This document shows positions 1 to 7,133 of a stretch of 64,000 nucleotides of DNA, piece after piece. The stretch covers positions 62,001-126,000 of the forward strand of contig NZ_JAERRJ010000013.1 in assembly GCF_016741815.1 (NCBI RefSeq), read 5' to 3'. A program made the position numbers and the translations under genes. This stretch comes from Nocardia acididurans. GTDB taxonomy: Bacteria > Actinomycetota > Actinomycetes > Mycobacteriales > Mycobacteriaceae. Numbering within the stretch: position 1 is the first letter of the stretch; each line of letters opens with the position of its first letter. A model generated the notes under the pieces. That model saw only the letters and a program-made list of their open reading frames with translations, had not been told where the DNA came from and ran no database searches.

Positions 1-726
1 ACCCTGACCACCAAGGCGTACACCGCCACCATCCGGCTCGGGCAGTCCACCGTCACCGACGACGCCGAGGGCGAGGTGGTGGCCACCACCGCCGCCGGGC
101 ACGTCACCGACGCCGAGATCGCCTCCGGCGTAGCCGAATTGACCGGCGACATCCAGCAGGTCCCCGCCACCGTCAGCGCCATCAAGGTCAACGGTGAGCG
201 CGCCTACGCGCGCGCCCGCGCCGGTGAGGACGTCCAGCTGGCCGCCCGCCCCGTCACCGTGAGCCGCTTCGATGTGCTGGCCCGCCGTGATGTCGACACC
301 GGCACAGCGCAATTCGTGGACCTCGAGGTCGAGGTCGAATGCTCCTCGGGCACCTACATCCGCGCCCTGGCCCGCGACCTCGGCGAAAAGCTCGGTGTGG
401 GAGGACATCTCACCGCGCTGCGGCGAACCCGGGTGGGGCCCTTCACGCTCGAGCACGCCCGCACCCTCGAGCAGCTGACCGCCGCCGCGGAGGCGGAGGA
501 ACCGCTGCTCAGCCTGGACATCGACCAGGCGGCGCGCACCGCGTTCCCGACCCGCGAGATCGACGACAAGCAGGCCGACGACCTCCGCAACGGCCGCTGG
601 CTCGAACCCGTCGGCGTCAAAGGCGTGTACGCGGCGATGGATTCGGCCGGCCGGGCCATCGCCCTGCTCCAGGAGAGCGGTAAACGCGCCTCCTCGGTCA
701 TGGTGGTGCGGCCCTCGAACCTATGA
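1..726 (+). CDS. truB: tRNA pseudouridine(55) synthase TruB, 5' end outside window
   Basis: TruB converts U55 of the tRNA T-loop to pseudouridine. The reading frame is open from base 1 (T-L-T-T-K-A-Y-T), so 241 C-terminal codons are visible and the N-terminal part with the catalytic aspartate lies to the left. Family motifs seen are KAYTATIRLG at the edge, VPATVSAIKVNGERAYARAR (about residues 51–70 of the visible part) and the SGTYIRALARDLG block, followed by the C-terminal PUA-like region ending RPSNL. Just downstream the family's usual neighbours sirR and ribF appear. Identification is firm; only the start is unknown. Confidence 0.95.
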   Translation, partial: TLTTKAYTATIRLGQSTVTDDAEGEVVATTAAGHVTDAEIASGVAELTGDIQQVPATVSAIKVNGERAYARARAGEDVQLAARPVTVSRFDVLARRDVDTGTAQFVDLEVEVECSSGTYIRALARDLGEKLGVGGHLTALRRTRVGPFTLEHARTLEQLTAAAEAEEPLLSLDIDQAARTAFPTREIDDKQADDLRNGRWLEPVGVKGVYAAMDSAGRAIALLQESGKRASSVMVVRPSNL

Positions 727-832
727 TCGACTCGCCGTCAACACCCCGGAACTGAGGCTACTCACCTGCGGTAATCCCTGTCCCCCCGCGCGCGATATAT
801 CGGAACAGGACAGCTCGAGGGAGGGCGGAGCG

Positions 833-1672
833 ATGCGTGCGCGCAGGCTTCTACAGACAGTGGTGTTGATCGGTGCGACGGTGGTCGCGGCGGCGTGTGG
901 TTCGGACGAATCACCGCCGGTGCGAGTCGAATCGGTGACGGTGACGACATCGGCGGGCACGCCGGGCGCGACGACGAACCCGCCCGCCGACACCGCACCG
1001 CCGGCGCAGACCCGGCCCGCCACGACGGTGACCACCACGAAGCCCGTGACCACCGTGAAGGAAACCACCAAGCCCCCGGCGAATCCGACGGGCCAGGGCA
1101 CGGTGATCATCCGAACCCAGAGCCTGTCCGGGGTGGCCATCCCGTACGTGCCGGTGACCATCAGCCTGCACCGGCCCTGCGACCCCACCGGCAACGATCT
1201 GCCCGAGGGCACGCCGGAGATCCAGAGCTGGTCCGCGACAACCGATCTCGACGGTCGTGCCAGCTTCAGCGCCCCCGTCGGCTGCTACCGGCTGCGCATG
1301 ACGGCCCCGCCCGGCACCAACCCGGTGCCCGAGGGCATGCACACCCTGTTCCTGCCCGCCGACGGGCAGACCGTGACCGGCCAGTTCCGCTTCCAGGATC
1401 CGGCTCCGGGCCCGATCTGCGCCTCCCAGACCATCGTTCACGATCTGAACGTGGACGCGTGGATGCGGGACGCCACCCCGACCGTCACCAACTGCGACGG
1501 CTACTGGGCGGTCATCGTCTGGGATGTCCCCGGCGACAGCCAGCGCATCGTCTCCCGCACGCCCAGCACCCCGTGGCAGACCTACGTCGGCTTCCCGCAC
1601 GATGTCTGCTGGACCAAGGCGCGCGCGGACGGCGTCCCCGACTCCTTCGAGTCGTACTTCACGAAATGCTGA
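833..1672 (+). CDS. Lipoprotein with Thr/Pro-rich linker and prealbumin-like domain
   Basis: No named family recognised. The 279-residue product opens with a lipoprotein signal (basic MRARR, hydrophobic stretch, lipobox VAAAC with Cys22), so it should be exported and acylated. Residues about 30–90 are a Thr/Pro/Val linker that would span the cell wall. The C-terminal part contains a stretch like a carboxypeptidase-regulatory or SpaA/Cna-B beta-sandwich (VIIRT..G, DLDGRASF, GCYRLRM) and several cysteines that could form disulfides. The ATG at 833 follows a GGGAGGGCGGAG ribosome site. It stands alone between truB and a minus-strand gene. Adhesive or surface-sensing roles are guesses. Confidence 0.8.
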   Translation: MRARRLLQTVVLIGATVVAAACGSDESPPVRVESVTVTTSAGTPGATTNPPADTAPPAQTRPATTVTTTKPVTTVKETTKPPANPTGQGTVIIRTQSLSGVAIPYVPVTISLHRPCDPTGNDLPEGTPEIQSWSATTDLDGRASFSAPVGCYRLRMTAPPGTNPVPEGMHTLFLPADGQTVTGQFRFQDPAPGPICASQTIVHDLNVDAWMRDATPTVTNCDGYWAVIVWDVPGDSQRIVSRTPSTPWQTYVGFPHDVCWTKARADGVPDSFESYFTKC

Positions 1673-1712
1673 GGTAGCCGCGCGACCGCGCCTGCGTAAC
1701 GGTGCCGCCGGA

Positions 1713-3182
1713 CTAGGTCCGTTCGAGCAGCGTGTGCGCCAGCCGCGCGGCCGAGTGCGCCAGACCGGGCGGATTGGTGGCGATGAACATCGAATCGGCG
1801 GCCAGATTCCCCAGCACATGCCAGGCCGGATCGGGACTGTCACCGACCAGCAGCCGACGCGTCGCGGGATCGACCCGCAATCCGCCCGCCGGATCCAGTT
1901 CGGCCGCACCGGCGTTCAGCAGCGCGCTCACCAGCGGTTCGGCATCCTGCGGCGTGGTGTAGGCCGAGGGATTGACGGCATTGATCACCACACCCGCCGT
2001 CCACCGCGCGGCATCGGACACCGCGAATCCGCCGGCGGCGCGGGCCTCGATCTTCCTGAGCCCGGACCGCAGCCGCAGCTGCCCCGAATCCAGCAGGCGC
2101 AGAATGATTCTCGCGTTGTGCGGAACCATGGGCGAGCTCAGACTGTTGATGGTCCGGAAATGCTTGTCGCGCAACATCGCCCGCTCGCTCTCGGCGAGCA
2201 GCGGCCACGCCACCGGACCCGCGACGCGAATCGCCCTGGTGAGCAACCGAAGTCCACGATGTCCCGAATCGACGCCCTCGAGCTGGCGGCGCAGCCGCAC
2301 CACCGGATCCTCGGCGGCGGTCGACAGGATCTCCTCGGCGAAACTGTCGAAATCGTCGCCGTATCGGGCCAGTTCGGCGCGCATCAGCGAAACGAGCGCC
2401 GCGAGACTCAGCTCTCCCCGCTCGCCCGCCGCCCGGATCACCGCCTCCGGCGTGAGCTCGGCGACCTCCAACGCCAGGGGCCGCTGCTGCACGAAAGGCA
2501 AAGTCCCGCCGCGAGACAGAAAGCTGACGGCCCCGCGGTGCCCCCGCGCCTCCAATGTCACCGCGATATCCACCGCCGTCAGCCCGCTCCCGATCACCGC
2601 CACATGCGCGTCCGCCGCAACCCCCGCCAGCGTGCGCGCCACCGGATACGGTTCCGCCACATACCCCGGCGTACCCGACAACCCGTAGTGATCGCGCGGC
2701 CGCCCACTCCCGACGCCCAGCACCACCCGGTCCACCGCCACCCGCGCACCGCTCCCGGCGTGCAGCACCACCCGATCGGCCTCGGTGGCGAATCCGGTGA
2801 CATGCGCGTTCACCACACTCACCTGCCACCCGGCCCGCCGCAGCGCATCGACGGCCGCCCGCGCGGTCTCGGCCAGATACTCGCCGTAGTGCGCGCGAGG
2901 CAGCAGCGGCTGCCCGAGCCCGGGGTCGAGATACCGCTCGGCCCCGGCGCGCCCCCGCACCCACTCCTGGTAATGCCCCATATCCCCGGCTCGGACCGAC
3001 ATGAGCGGCGGTGGCGCGTTGACCCGCACCGTCTCCGCGTCCACCTGATAGGGCCGCCCGCGCCACACCGCCTCCGACCCGTCGAAAACCGTGACGGCGT
3101 GCGCGGATCCTTCCGCTCCGGTGGCCAGCGCATCCAGCAACCCGACCGCCGCCACCCCCGCACCGATGATCCCGATATGCAT
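1713..3182 (-). CDS. FAD/NAD(P)-binding oxidoreductase
   Basis: A 489-residue flavoprotein of the FAD-NAD(P)-binding (PF13454-type) group. An N-terminal dinucleotide site IGIIGAGVAAVGLLDAL (residues about 3–19) and a second Rossmann motif HVAVIGSGLTAVDIAVTLEA near residues 195–215 mark the two nucleotide-binding folds seen in monooxygenase-like enzymes. The substrate cannot be told. The ATG at 3182 is preferred over the ATG at 3188 because the AAGGA ribosome site lies 6 nt before 3182 but touches 3188. It diverges from the LuxR-type gene at 3338 and shares its 155-bp upstream region, which carries a perfect palindrome at 3287–3300. Confidence 0.85.
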   Translation of the reverse strand: MHIGIIGAGVAAVGLLDALATGAEGSAHAVTVFDGSEAVWRGRPYQVDAETVRVNAPPPLMSVRAGDMGHYQEWVRGRAGAERYLDPGLGQPLLPRAHYGEYLAETARAAVDALRRAGWQVSVVNAHVTGFATEADRVVLHAGSGARVAVDRVVLGVGSGRPRDHYGLSGTPGYVAEPYPVARTLAGVAADAHVAVIGSGLTAVDIAVTLEARGHRGAVSFLSRGGTLPFVQQRPLALEVAELTPEAVIRAAGERGELSLAALVSLMRAELARYGDDFDSFAEEILSTAAEDPVVRLRRQLEGVDSGHRGLRLLTRAIRVAGPVAWPLLAESERAMLRDKHFRTINSLSSPMVPHNARIILRLLDSGQLRLRSGLRKIEARAAGGFAVSDAARWTAGVVINAVNPSAYTTPQDAEPLVSALLNAGAAELDPAGGLRVDPATRRLLVGDSPDPAWHVLGNLAADSMFIATNPPGLAHSAARLAHTLLERT

Positions 3183-3286
3183 CGCCATTCCTTCCGCTCG
3201 ACTGTGCTGCGTTGCCCAGCCTCACGGCCCACGCCCTCGGTTCCCATCCCGCGATCGGGGGAATTTCCGCCCCGCCCACCGGTTCC

Positions 3287-3300
3287 CCCTCATATGAGGG
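3287..3300. promoter_or_regulatory. 14-bp perfect palindrome between divergent genes
   Basis: CCCTCATATGAGGG is self-complementary over all 14 bases and lies 37 bp before the LuxR-type start in the region shared with the FAD oxidoreductase. Placement and symmetry suit an operator for a dimeric HTH regulator, probably the neighbouring LuxR-type protein; binding is inferred. Confidence 0.55.
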
Positions 3301-3337
3301 ATGGCGCGGCACCCGCTCCGGCAGCAGGATCTGCCGC

Positions 3338-4459
3338 ATGACCCCATCGCGCCACGCGGTCGCCGCGCTGCTCGACGACATCGACGCCGCGCCGGACGCA
3401 CATGCGCTGTTCGCCACGACCTCCGAGCGGCTGCGGCGGATCGCCCCGTTCGACGCGGCGGTCTGGGTGGCCACGGACCCGGTCAACGGGCTGACCACCG
3501 CGCCGGTGCGGGTGGAGAATCTGCACGAGGGCGGGTGCGGAACCTATTGGGAGTCGGAGCTTCTCGCTGAGCATGTGAACCTGTTTCGTGATCTGGCGCG
3601 GGCACGGGTGCCGGTGGCGGGGTTGCGGGCGGTGACCGGTGGTGCGCCCGCCGTCAGTGCGCTGTACCGGAACTTCATGCGGCCCAGGGGTTTCGATGAC
3701 GAGCTGCGGGCTGTTTTCCGTTCGGACGGTCAACCGTGGGGGCAGTTGAGCCTGTTTCGATCGGTCGGTCGTCCGGCGTTCGACGCGGCCGAGACGGCTC
3801 TGCTGCATACGCTTTCCGCGCCCCTCGCGCAGCGGCTGCGTTCGTTCGCGCAGCCGGGCGGACCGGTCTGCGAGCAGTCGCCGGTGGACGCGGTGGACGG
3901 TCCGGGCATGCTGCTGTTCGGTCCGGACGGTGCGCTGGTGTCGATCAACGCGGAGGCCAGGGAACTGCTCGCCCAGATGCCGCCGGGTCCGTCCACCGCG
4001 ACTCCGCTGGGGATCGATCTGCCGTTGCCGGTCTGGATTCTCAGCACCGCGGGGCGGGCTCGGCTGACCGGCGGCAGCACCCGGATCCGGATTCGGGCGA
4101 CCAGCGGCCGCTGGCTGGTGTGTCATGCGTCCTGCCTGCGCGATGCACAGGGTCAGCCCGGTTCGACAGCCATGGTGATCGAGCCCGCCACCCCGTCGGA
4201 GATCGCGGCGCTCGTCGTGGCGGCCTACGAATTGACCAGGCGGGAAATGGAAGTCGTGGAGTTGATCGCGCGCGGCCTGCCCACCGCCGACATCGCCGCC
4301 CGGCTCGTGGTGTCACCGCACACGGTCCGCGATCATGTGAAGTCGGTGTTCGACAAGGTCGGAGTGACCAGCCGGGGCGAACTGGTGGCCAGGCTGTTCA
4401 CCGAATTCCAGGAGCCGCTCATGCCCCGCGGAACCGTGCGCGCCGAGTTCCCGGACTGA
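3338..4459 (+). CDS. LuxR-family regulator with GAF-like N-terminus
   Basis: A 373-residue transcription factor. The last about 65 residues form a LuxR/FixJ winged helix: YELTRREMEVVELIARGL, then IAARLVVSPHTVRDHVKSVF and KVGVTSRGELVARL. Upstream is a GAF-like sensor region (residues about 10–160, SERLRRIAPFDAAVWVATD) and a middle segment that may be PAS-like. The frame continues upstream to 3212, but ATG 3338 is chosen because conserved sequence begins there and an AGGA site lies 8–9 nt before it; CAGGAT-N7-ATG would also fit an imperfect leaderless promoter. It ends 5 bp from the convergent sirR gene. Confidence 0.85.
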   Translation: MTPSRHAVAALLDDIDAAPDAHALFATTSERLRRIAPFDAAVWVATDPVNGLTTAPVRVENLHEGGCGTYWESELLAEHVNLFRDLARARVPVAGLRAVTGGAPAVSALYRNFMRPRGFDDELRAVFRSDGQPWGQLSLFRSVGRPAFDAAETALLHTLSAPLAQRLRSFAQPGGPVCEQSPVDAVDGPGMLLFGPDGALVSINAEARELLAQMPPGPSTATPLGIDLPLPVWILSTAGRARLTGGSTRIRIRATSGRWLVCHASCLRDAQGQPGSTAMVIEPATPSEIAALVVAAYELTRREMEVVELIARGLPTADIAARLVVSPHTVRDHVKSVFDKVGVTSRGELVARLFTEFQEPLMPRGTVRAEFPD

Positions 4460-4464
4460 CCTCG

Positions 4465-5211
4465 CTAGGCCGTCAGCCAGATCGCTTCGGCGGCAATGCT
4501 GCCCAGGTCGATGGTGCGGTCGTCGAGCCGAATCGCGATGGTGCCGGCGAAGTCTCGTCGCTCGGCCACCTCGATGAGGGTGTCCAGTGCGATGCCCAGC
4601 GAATCGAAGTACCGCAGCATGGCCGGGTCGGAGTCGGAAATCCTTGCGACTCTGCCGGATTCGCCGTCCTGGAAATCGCTGAGCTGCCGGGCCGGGGGAG
4701 TGGGCACCGCGCCGTCGGCCGAGGGGATCGGGTCGCCGTGCGGATCCCGGTCGGGGTGGCCGAGTTTGGCGTCGATGCGGGCCATGAGCGTCTCCGAGAC
4801 GGCGTGCTCGAGCACTTCCGCCTCGTCGTGCACTTCGTCCCAGCCGTAGCCGAGTTCGTTGACGAGGAATGTCTCGATGAGCCGATGGCGGCGAACCATG
4901 GCGACGGCGGCGCGTCGGCCGTCCTCGGTGAGCGTGATGGCCCCGTAGCGGGCGTGTTCGACCAGACCCTGGTCGGCGAGCTTGCGGACGGCCTCGGACA
5001 CCGTGGAGGCGGATACGCCTATCTTCTCCGCGAGCAGCTTGGTCGACACCTTTTCCTGTGACCACTCCTGCGCGGTCCAGATCACCTTCAGATAGTCCTG
5101 CGCGACCGACGACAACTCGTGCGCGACGGTGGCGGTGGCTCCGTTGGGTGCGGAAGGGGCGGACGGATCGGCCAGCTCGCGGCGCGTGGCGATGTCTCGT
5201 TTTCCGGGCAC
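4465..5211 (-). CDS. sirR: DtxR-family metal-dependent repressor (SirR/MntR type)
   Basis: A 248-residue regulator closely resembling mycobacterial SirR (Rv2788), which sits at the same place beside ribF. Order of domains: winged helix (AQDYLKVIWTAQEWS ... LLAEKIGVSASTVSEAVRKL), dimerisation/metal-binding region with the LGYGWDEVHDEAEVLEHAVS motif (about residues 110–140), then a C-terminal FeoA/SH3-like domain (residues about 170–245). Family members use Mn or Fe to repress uptake genes. The frame is open up to 5337, but GTG 5211 is favoured: TAAGCT ends 7 nt before it and a DtxR-box-like sequence overlaps that element, giving a leaderless, self-controlled start. ATG 5250 is the alternative. 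Confidence 0.88.
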   Translation of the reverse strand: MPGKRDIATRRELADPSAPSAPNGATATVAHELSSVAQDYLKVIWTAQEWSQEKVSTKLLAEKIGVSASTVSEAVRKLADQGLVEHARYGAITLTEDGRRAAVAMVRRHRLIETFLVNELGYGWDEVHDEAEVLEHAVSETLMARIDAKLGHPDRDPHGDPIPSADGAVPTPPARQLSDFQDGESGRVARISDSDPAMLRYFDSLGIALDTLIEVAERRDFAGTIAIRLDDRTIDLGSIAAEAIWLTA

Positions 5212-5218
5212 GTAACCG

Positions 5219-5233
5219 AGCTTAGGCACACCT
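5219..5233 (-). promoter_or_regulatory. DtxR-box-like operator over the sirR -10 element
   Basis: Read on the minus strand the site is AGGTGTGCCTAAGCT, which matches 12 of 15 positions of the DtxR/IdeR core AGGTTAGCCTAACCT. Its last six bases TAAGCT form the -10 hexamer for a leaderless GTG at 5211, so metal-bound repressor would block its own promoter. Inferred from sequence. Confidence 0.55.
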
Positions 5234-5405
5234 GGTCTGGTTTCCCACATCGGCGCGCGAGCTGGTACATGAACAGCTGGAGCGGCCCGTAGGGCCTCGA
5301 TTGAGGGTGGCGGTGGGAGACGGGTGGGCGTGAACACAAGGTGACGTGCGCGCTACACGGCAGAAAGATCCTTACACCGAAATATTGTCTGTGACGCGCT
5401 TTGCG

Positions 5406-5411
5406 TAGGCT
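5406..5411 (+). promoter_or_regulatory. -10 element of leaderless ribF
   Basis: TAGGCT is followed by 6 nt and then the GTG start at 5418. No Shine-Dalgarno is present. A TTGTCT at 5385–5390 could be the -35, with a short 15-bp spacer. Confidence 0.6.
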
Positions 5412-5417
5412 TCCGGT

Positions 5418-6368
5418 GTGCAGAGATGGCGAAGTCTCGATGAGATGCCCGCGGAGTGGGGCCGGTGCGTGCTCACGATCGGGGTGTTCGACGGCGTGCA
5501 CCGAGGTCACGCCCAGCTCATCAGTCGTGCGGTGAAATCCGCTGCGGTGCGGGGCGTTCCGTCGGTGCTCATGACTTTCGACCCGCACCCCCTCGAGGTG
5601 GTGCGGCCGGGCTCGCATCCGGCGCAGCTGTCGACGCTCACCCGGCGCGCGGAACTGGCCGAGGAACTCGGCATCGACGTGTTCGTGGTGATGCCGTTCA
5701 CCCAAGAATTCATGAAGCTGACGCCCGAGCAGTACGTGCAGGAGCTGCTGGTGAACCGGCTGCACGTGAGCGAGGTCGTGGTGGGTGACAACTTCACCTT
5801 CGGCGCGAAGGCCGCGGGCACCGTCGACACCATGCGCGAGCTGGGCCGCAAGTACGGCTTCGAGGTGGACGGGGTGCAGCTGCTCGGCGAGCACGCGGTC
5901 ACCTTCTCCTCCACCTACATCCGCGCCTGCCTGAACTCCGGCGACATCACCGCCGCCGCGGAGGCGCTGGGCCGGCCGCATCGCCTCGAGGGCGTGGTCG
6001 TGCACGGTGACGGCCGCGGCAAGGGCCTCGGCTTCCCGACCGCCAACGTGGCCCCGACCATGCACGCCGCGGTTCCGGCCGACGGCGTCTACGCGGGCTG
6101 GTTCACCGTCCTCGACGACCCGGACTTCGAACCGCGCATGGCCGCCATCTCCGTGGGCACCAACCCCACCTTCGAGGACGGCCGCCGCCGCACCGTCGAA
6201 CCGCATCTGCTGGACTTCGACGGCGACCTCTACGGCAAGAAGGTCGCCGTGGATTTCGTCGAGCAGCTGCGCGGGATGCGCAAGTTCGATTCGATCGAGG
6301 AGCTGGTGGAAGCCATCGGCCATGACGTCGACGAGGCCCGGAAAGTCCTCACCTCGCAGGACGTGTAA
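5418..6368 (+). CDS. ribF: Bifunctional riboflavin kinase / FAD synthetase RibF
   Basis: RibF phosphorylates riboflavin to FMN and adenylylates FMN to FAD. The 316-residue length is normal. The N-terminal FAD synthetase domain shows the nucleotidyltransferase motif TIGVFDGVHRGHAQLI (residues about 20–35); the C-terminal riboflavin kinase domain shows GRGKGLGFPTANV (about 198–210) and GVYAGWF. GTG 5418 is chosen because MQRWRSLDE matches mycobacterial RibF N-termini and because TAGGCT-N6-GTG marks a leaderless transcript. It stands between sirR (divergent) and rpsO (same strand, 95 bp on), the usual arrangement in this lineage. Confidence 0.96.
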   Translation: MQRWRSLDEMPAEWGRCVLTIGVFDGVHRGHAQLISRAVKSAAVRGVPSVLMTFDPHPLEVVRPGSHPAQLSTLTRRAELAEELGIDVFVVMPFTQEFMKLTPEQYVQELLVNRLHVSEVVVGDNFTFGAKAAGTVDTMRELGRKYGFEVDGVQLLGEHAVTFSSTYIRACLNSGDITAAAEALGRPHRLEGVVVHGDGRGKGLGFPTANVAPTMHAAVPADGVYAGWFTVLDDPDFEPRMAAISVGTNPTFEDGRRRTVEPHLLDFDGDLYGKKVAVDFVEQLRGMRKFDSIEELVEAIGHDVDEARKVLTSQDV

Positions 6369-6463
6369 ACTGGCCCGTCGGGTTTGCTGCGGTTCGCGGC
6401 GGCGCCCATCCGGGATCTCTCCCGGACCCCCAGTGAGCGCGGACTGAAACAAGGAGATTATCT

Positions 6464-6733
6464 GTGGCTCTGACCACCGAGCAGAAGAAGGCCATCCTCG
6501 CCGAGTACGGCGTGCACGAGAAGGACACCGGTTCCCCGGAGGCCCAGATCGCGCTGCTGTCGAAGCGGATCGCCGACATCACCGAGCACCTCAAGAAGCA
6601 CAAGCACGACCACCACACCCGCCACGGTCTGATGGCGCTGATCGGTCGTCGCAAGCGGCTCTCGAAGTACCTGCAGAACACGGACATCGAGCGCTACCGT
6701 TCGCTGATCGAGCGTCTCGGCCTGCGTCGCTGA
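6464..6733 (+). CDS. rpsO: 30S ribosomal protein S15
   Basis: The 89-residue product is full-length bacterial S15, which binds 16S rRNA in the central domain of the small subunit. Diagnostic parts are the basic helix HLKKHKHDHHTRHGLMALIG and the ending YRSLIERLGLRR. The GTG start at 6464 is preceded by a strong AAGGAG site 8 nt away. It precedes pnp, as in most bacteria, but separated by an unusual 400-nt gap. A run of seven T follows the stop codon; a weak GTCGC/GCGAC stem flanks it, too small for a confident terminator. Confidence 0.98.
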   Translation: MALTTEQKKAILAEYGVHEKDTGSPEAQIALLSKRIADITEHLKKHKHDHHTRHGLMALIGRRKRLSKYLQNTDIERYRSLIERLGLRR

Positions 6734-7133
6734 TTTTTTTGCGACACATCACAGCTGCCATAGGTAGTTGACGAACCGGTCAACGGGGAGGCATAGAATC
6801 TCCTCGTTGGCCATTCGTGCATTCAGCGACAACCGCCGTATGCACGACAACACGAAGCCGTATGCACCCGTCGCGTGGCGTCGGTCTTCGGTAGTGGCTT
6901 TTCGGCAGGCGCGCAAAGAGGGAAACGCAAGCGCAGCCGGAGGGCTTCGATCGATGACCGCCTCCGCGTCGCCTGCTCTTTGGAATGGATACCGTCAAGG
7001 GGATGAGGCTCGGGTGTGCCCGCAACAGCCACGAGGGCTGCCGCGCGCCCATGCCGGGTACGGCTGACCTGCCGGATCGCGCAGCAACGACATGCGCTGG
7101 ATCCGGCGAAGACGAGAGGTTGAGAAAAGAAAA
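6734..7133 (+). other. 400-nt intergenic region and pnp leader
   Basis: No convincing gene; the frame that is open here (6768–7067) has no family signature and no ribosome site. It holds a 6-bp inverted repeat GTTGAC-N6-GTCAAC (6767–6784), a TAGAAT hexamer (6794–6799) usable as a -10, an exact 11-bp direct repeat GCCGTATGCAC at 6835–6845 and 6857–6867 (22-bp period), and a bulged long-range stem GCTG.CGCG / CGCGCAGC (7037–7045 with 7078–7085) close to the pnp start. In other bacteria PNPase mRNA leaders are structured targets of RNase III and PNPase autoregulation; a similar role here is inference. Confidence 0.5.

Noticed and set aside
6721..6760. rpsO terminator at the seven-T run
   Set aside because: The flanking GTCGC/GCGAC stem is only 5 bp and has the T-run in its loop, not after it.
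6768..7067. Open frame of 99 codons between rpsO and pnp
   Set aside because: No ribosome site, no recognisable family, composition like noncoding sequence, and it covers the likely promoter and leader repeats of pnp.
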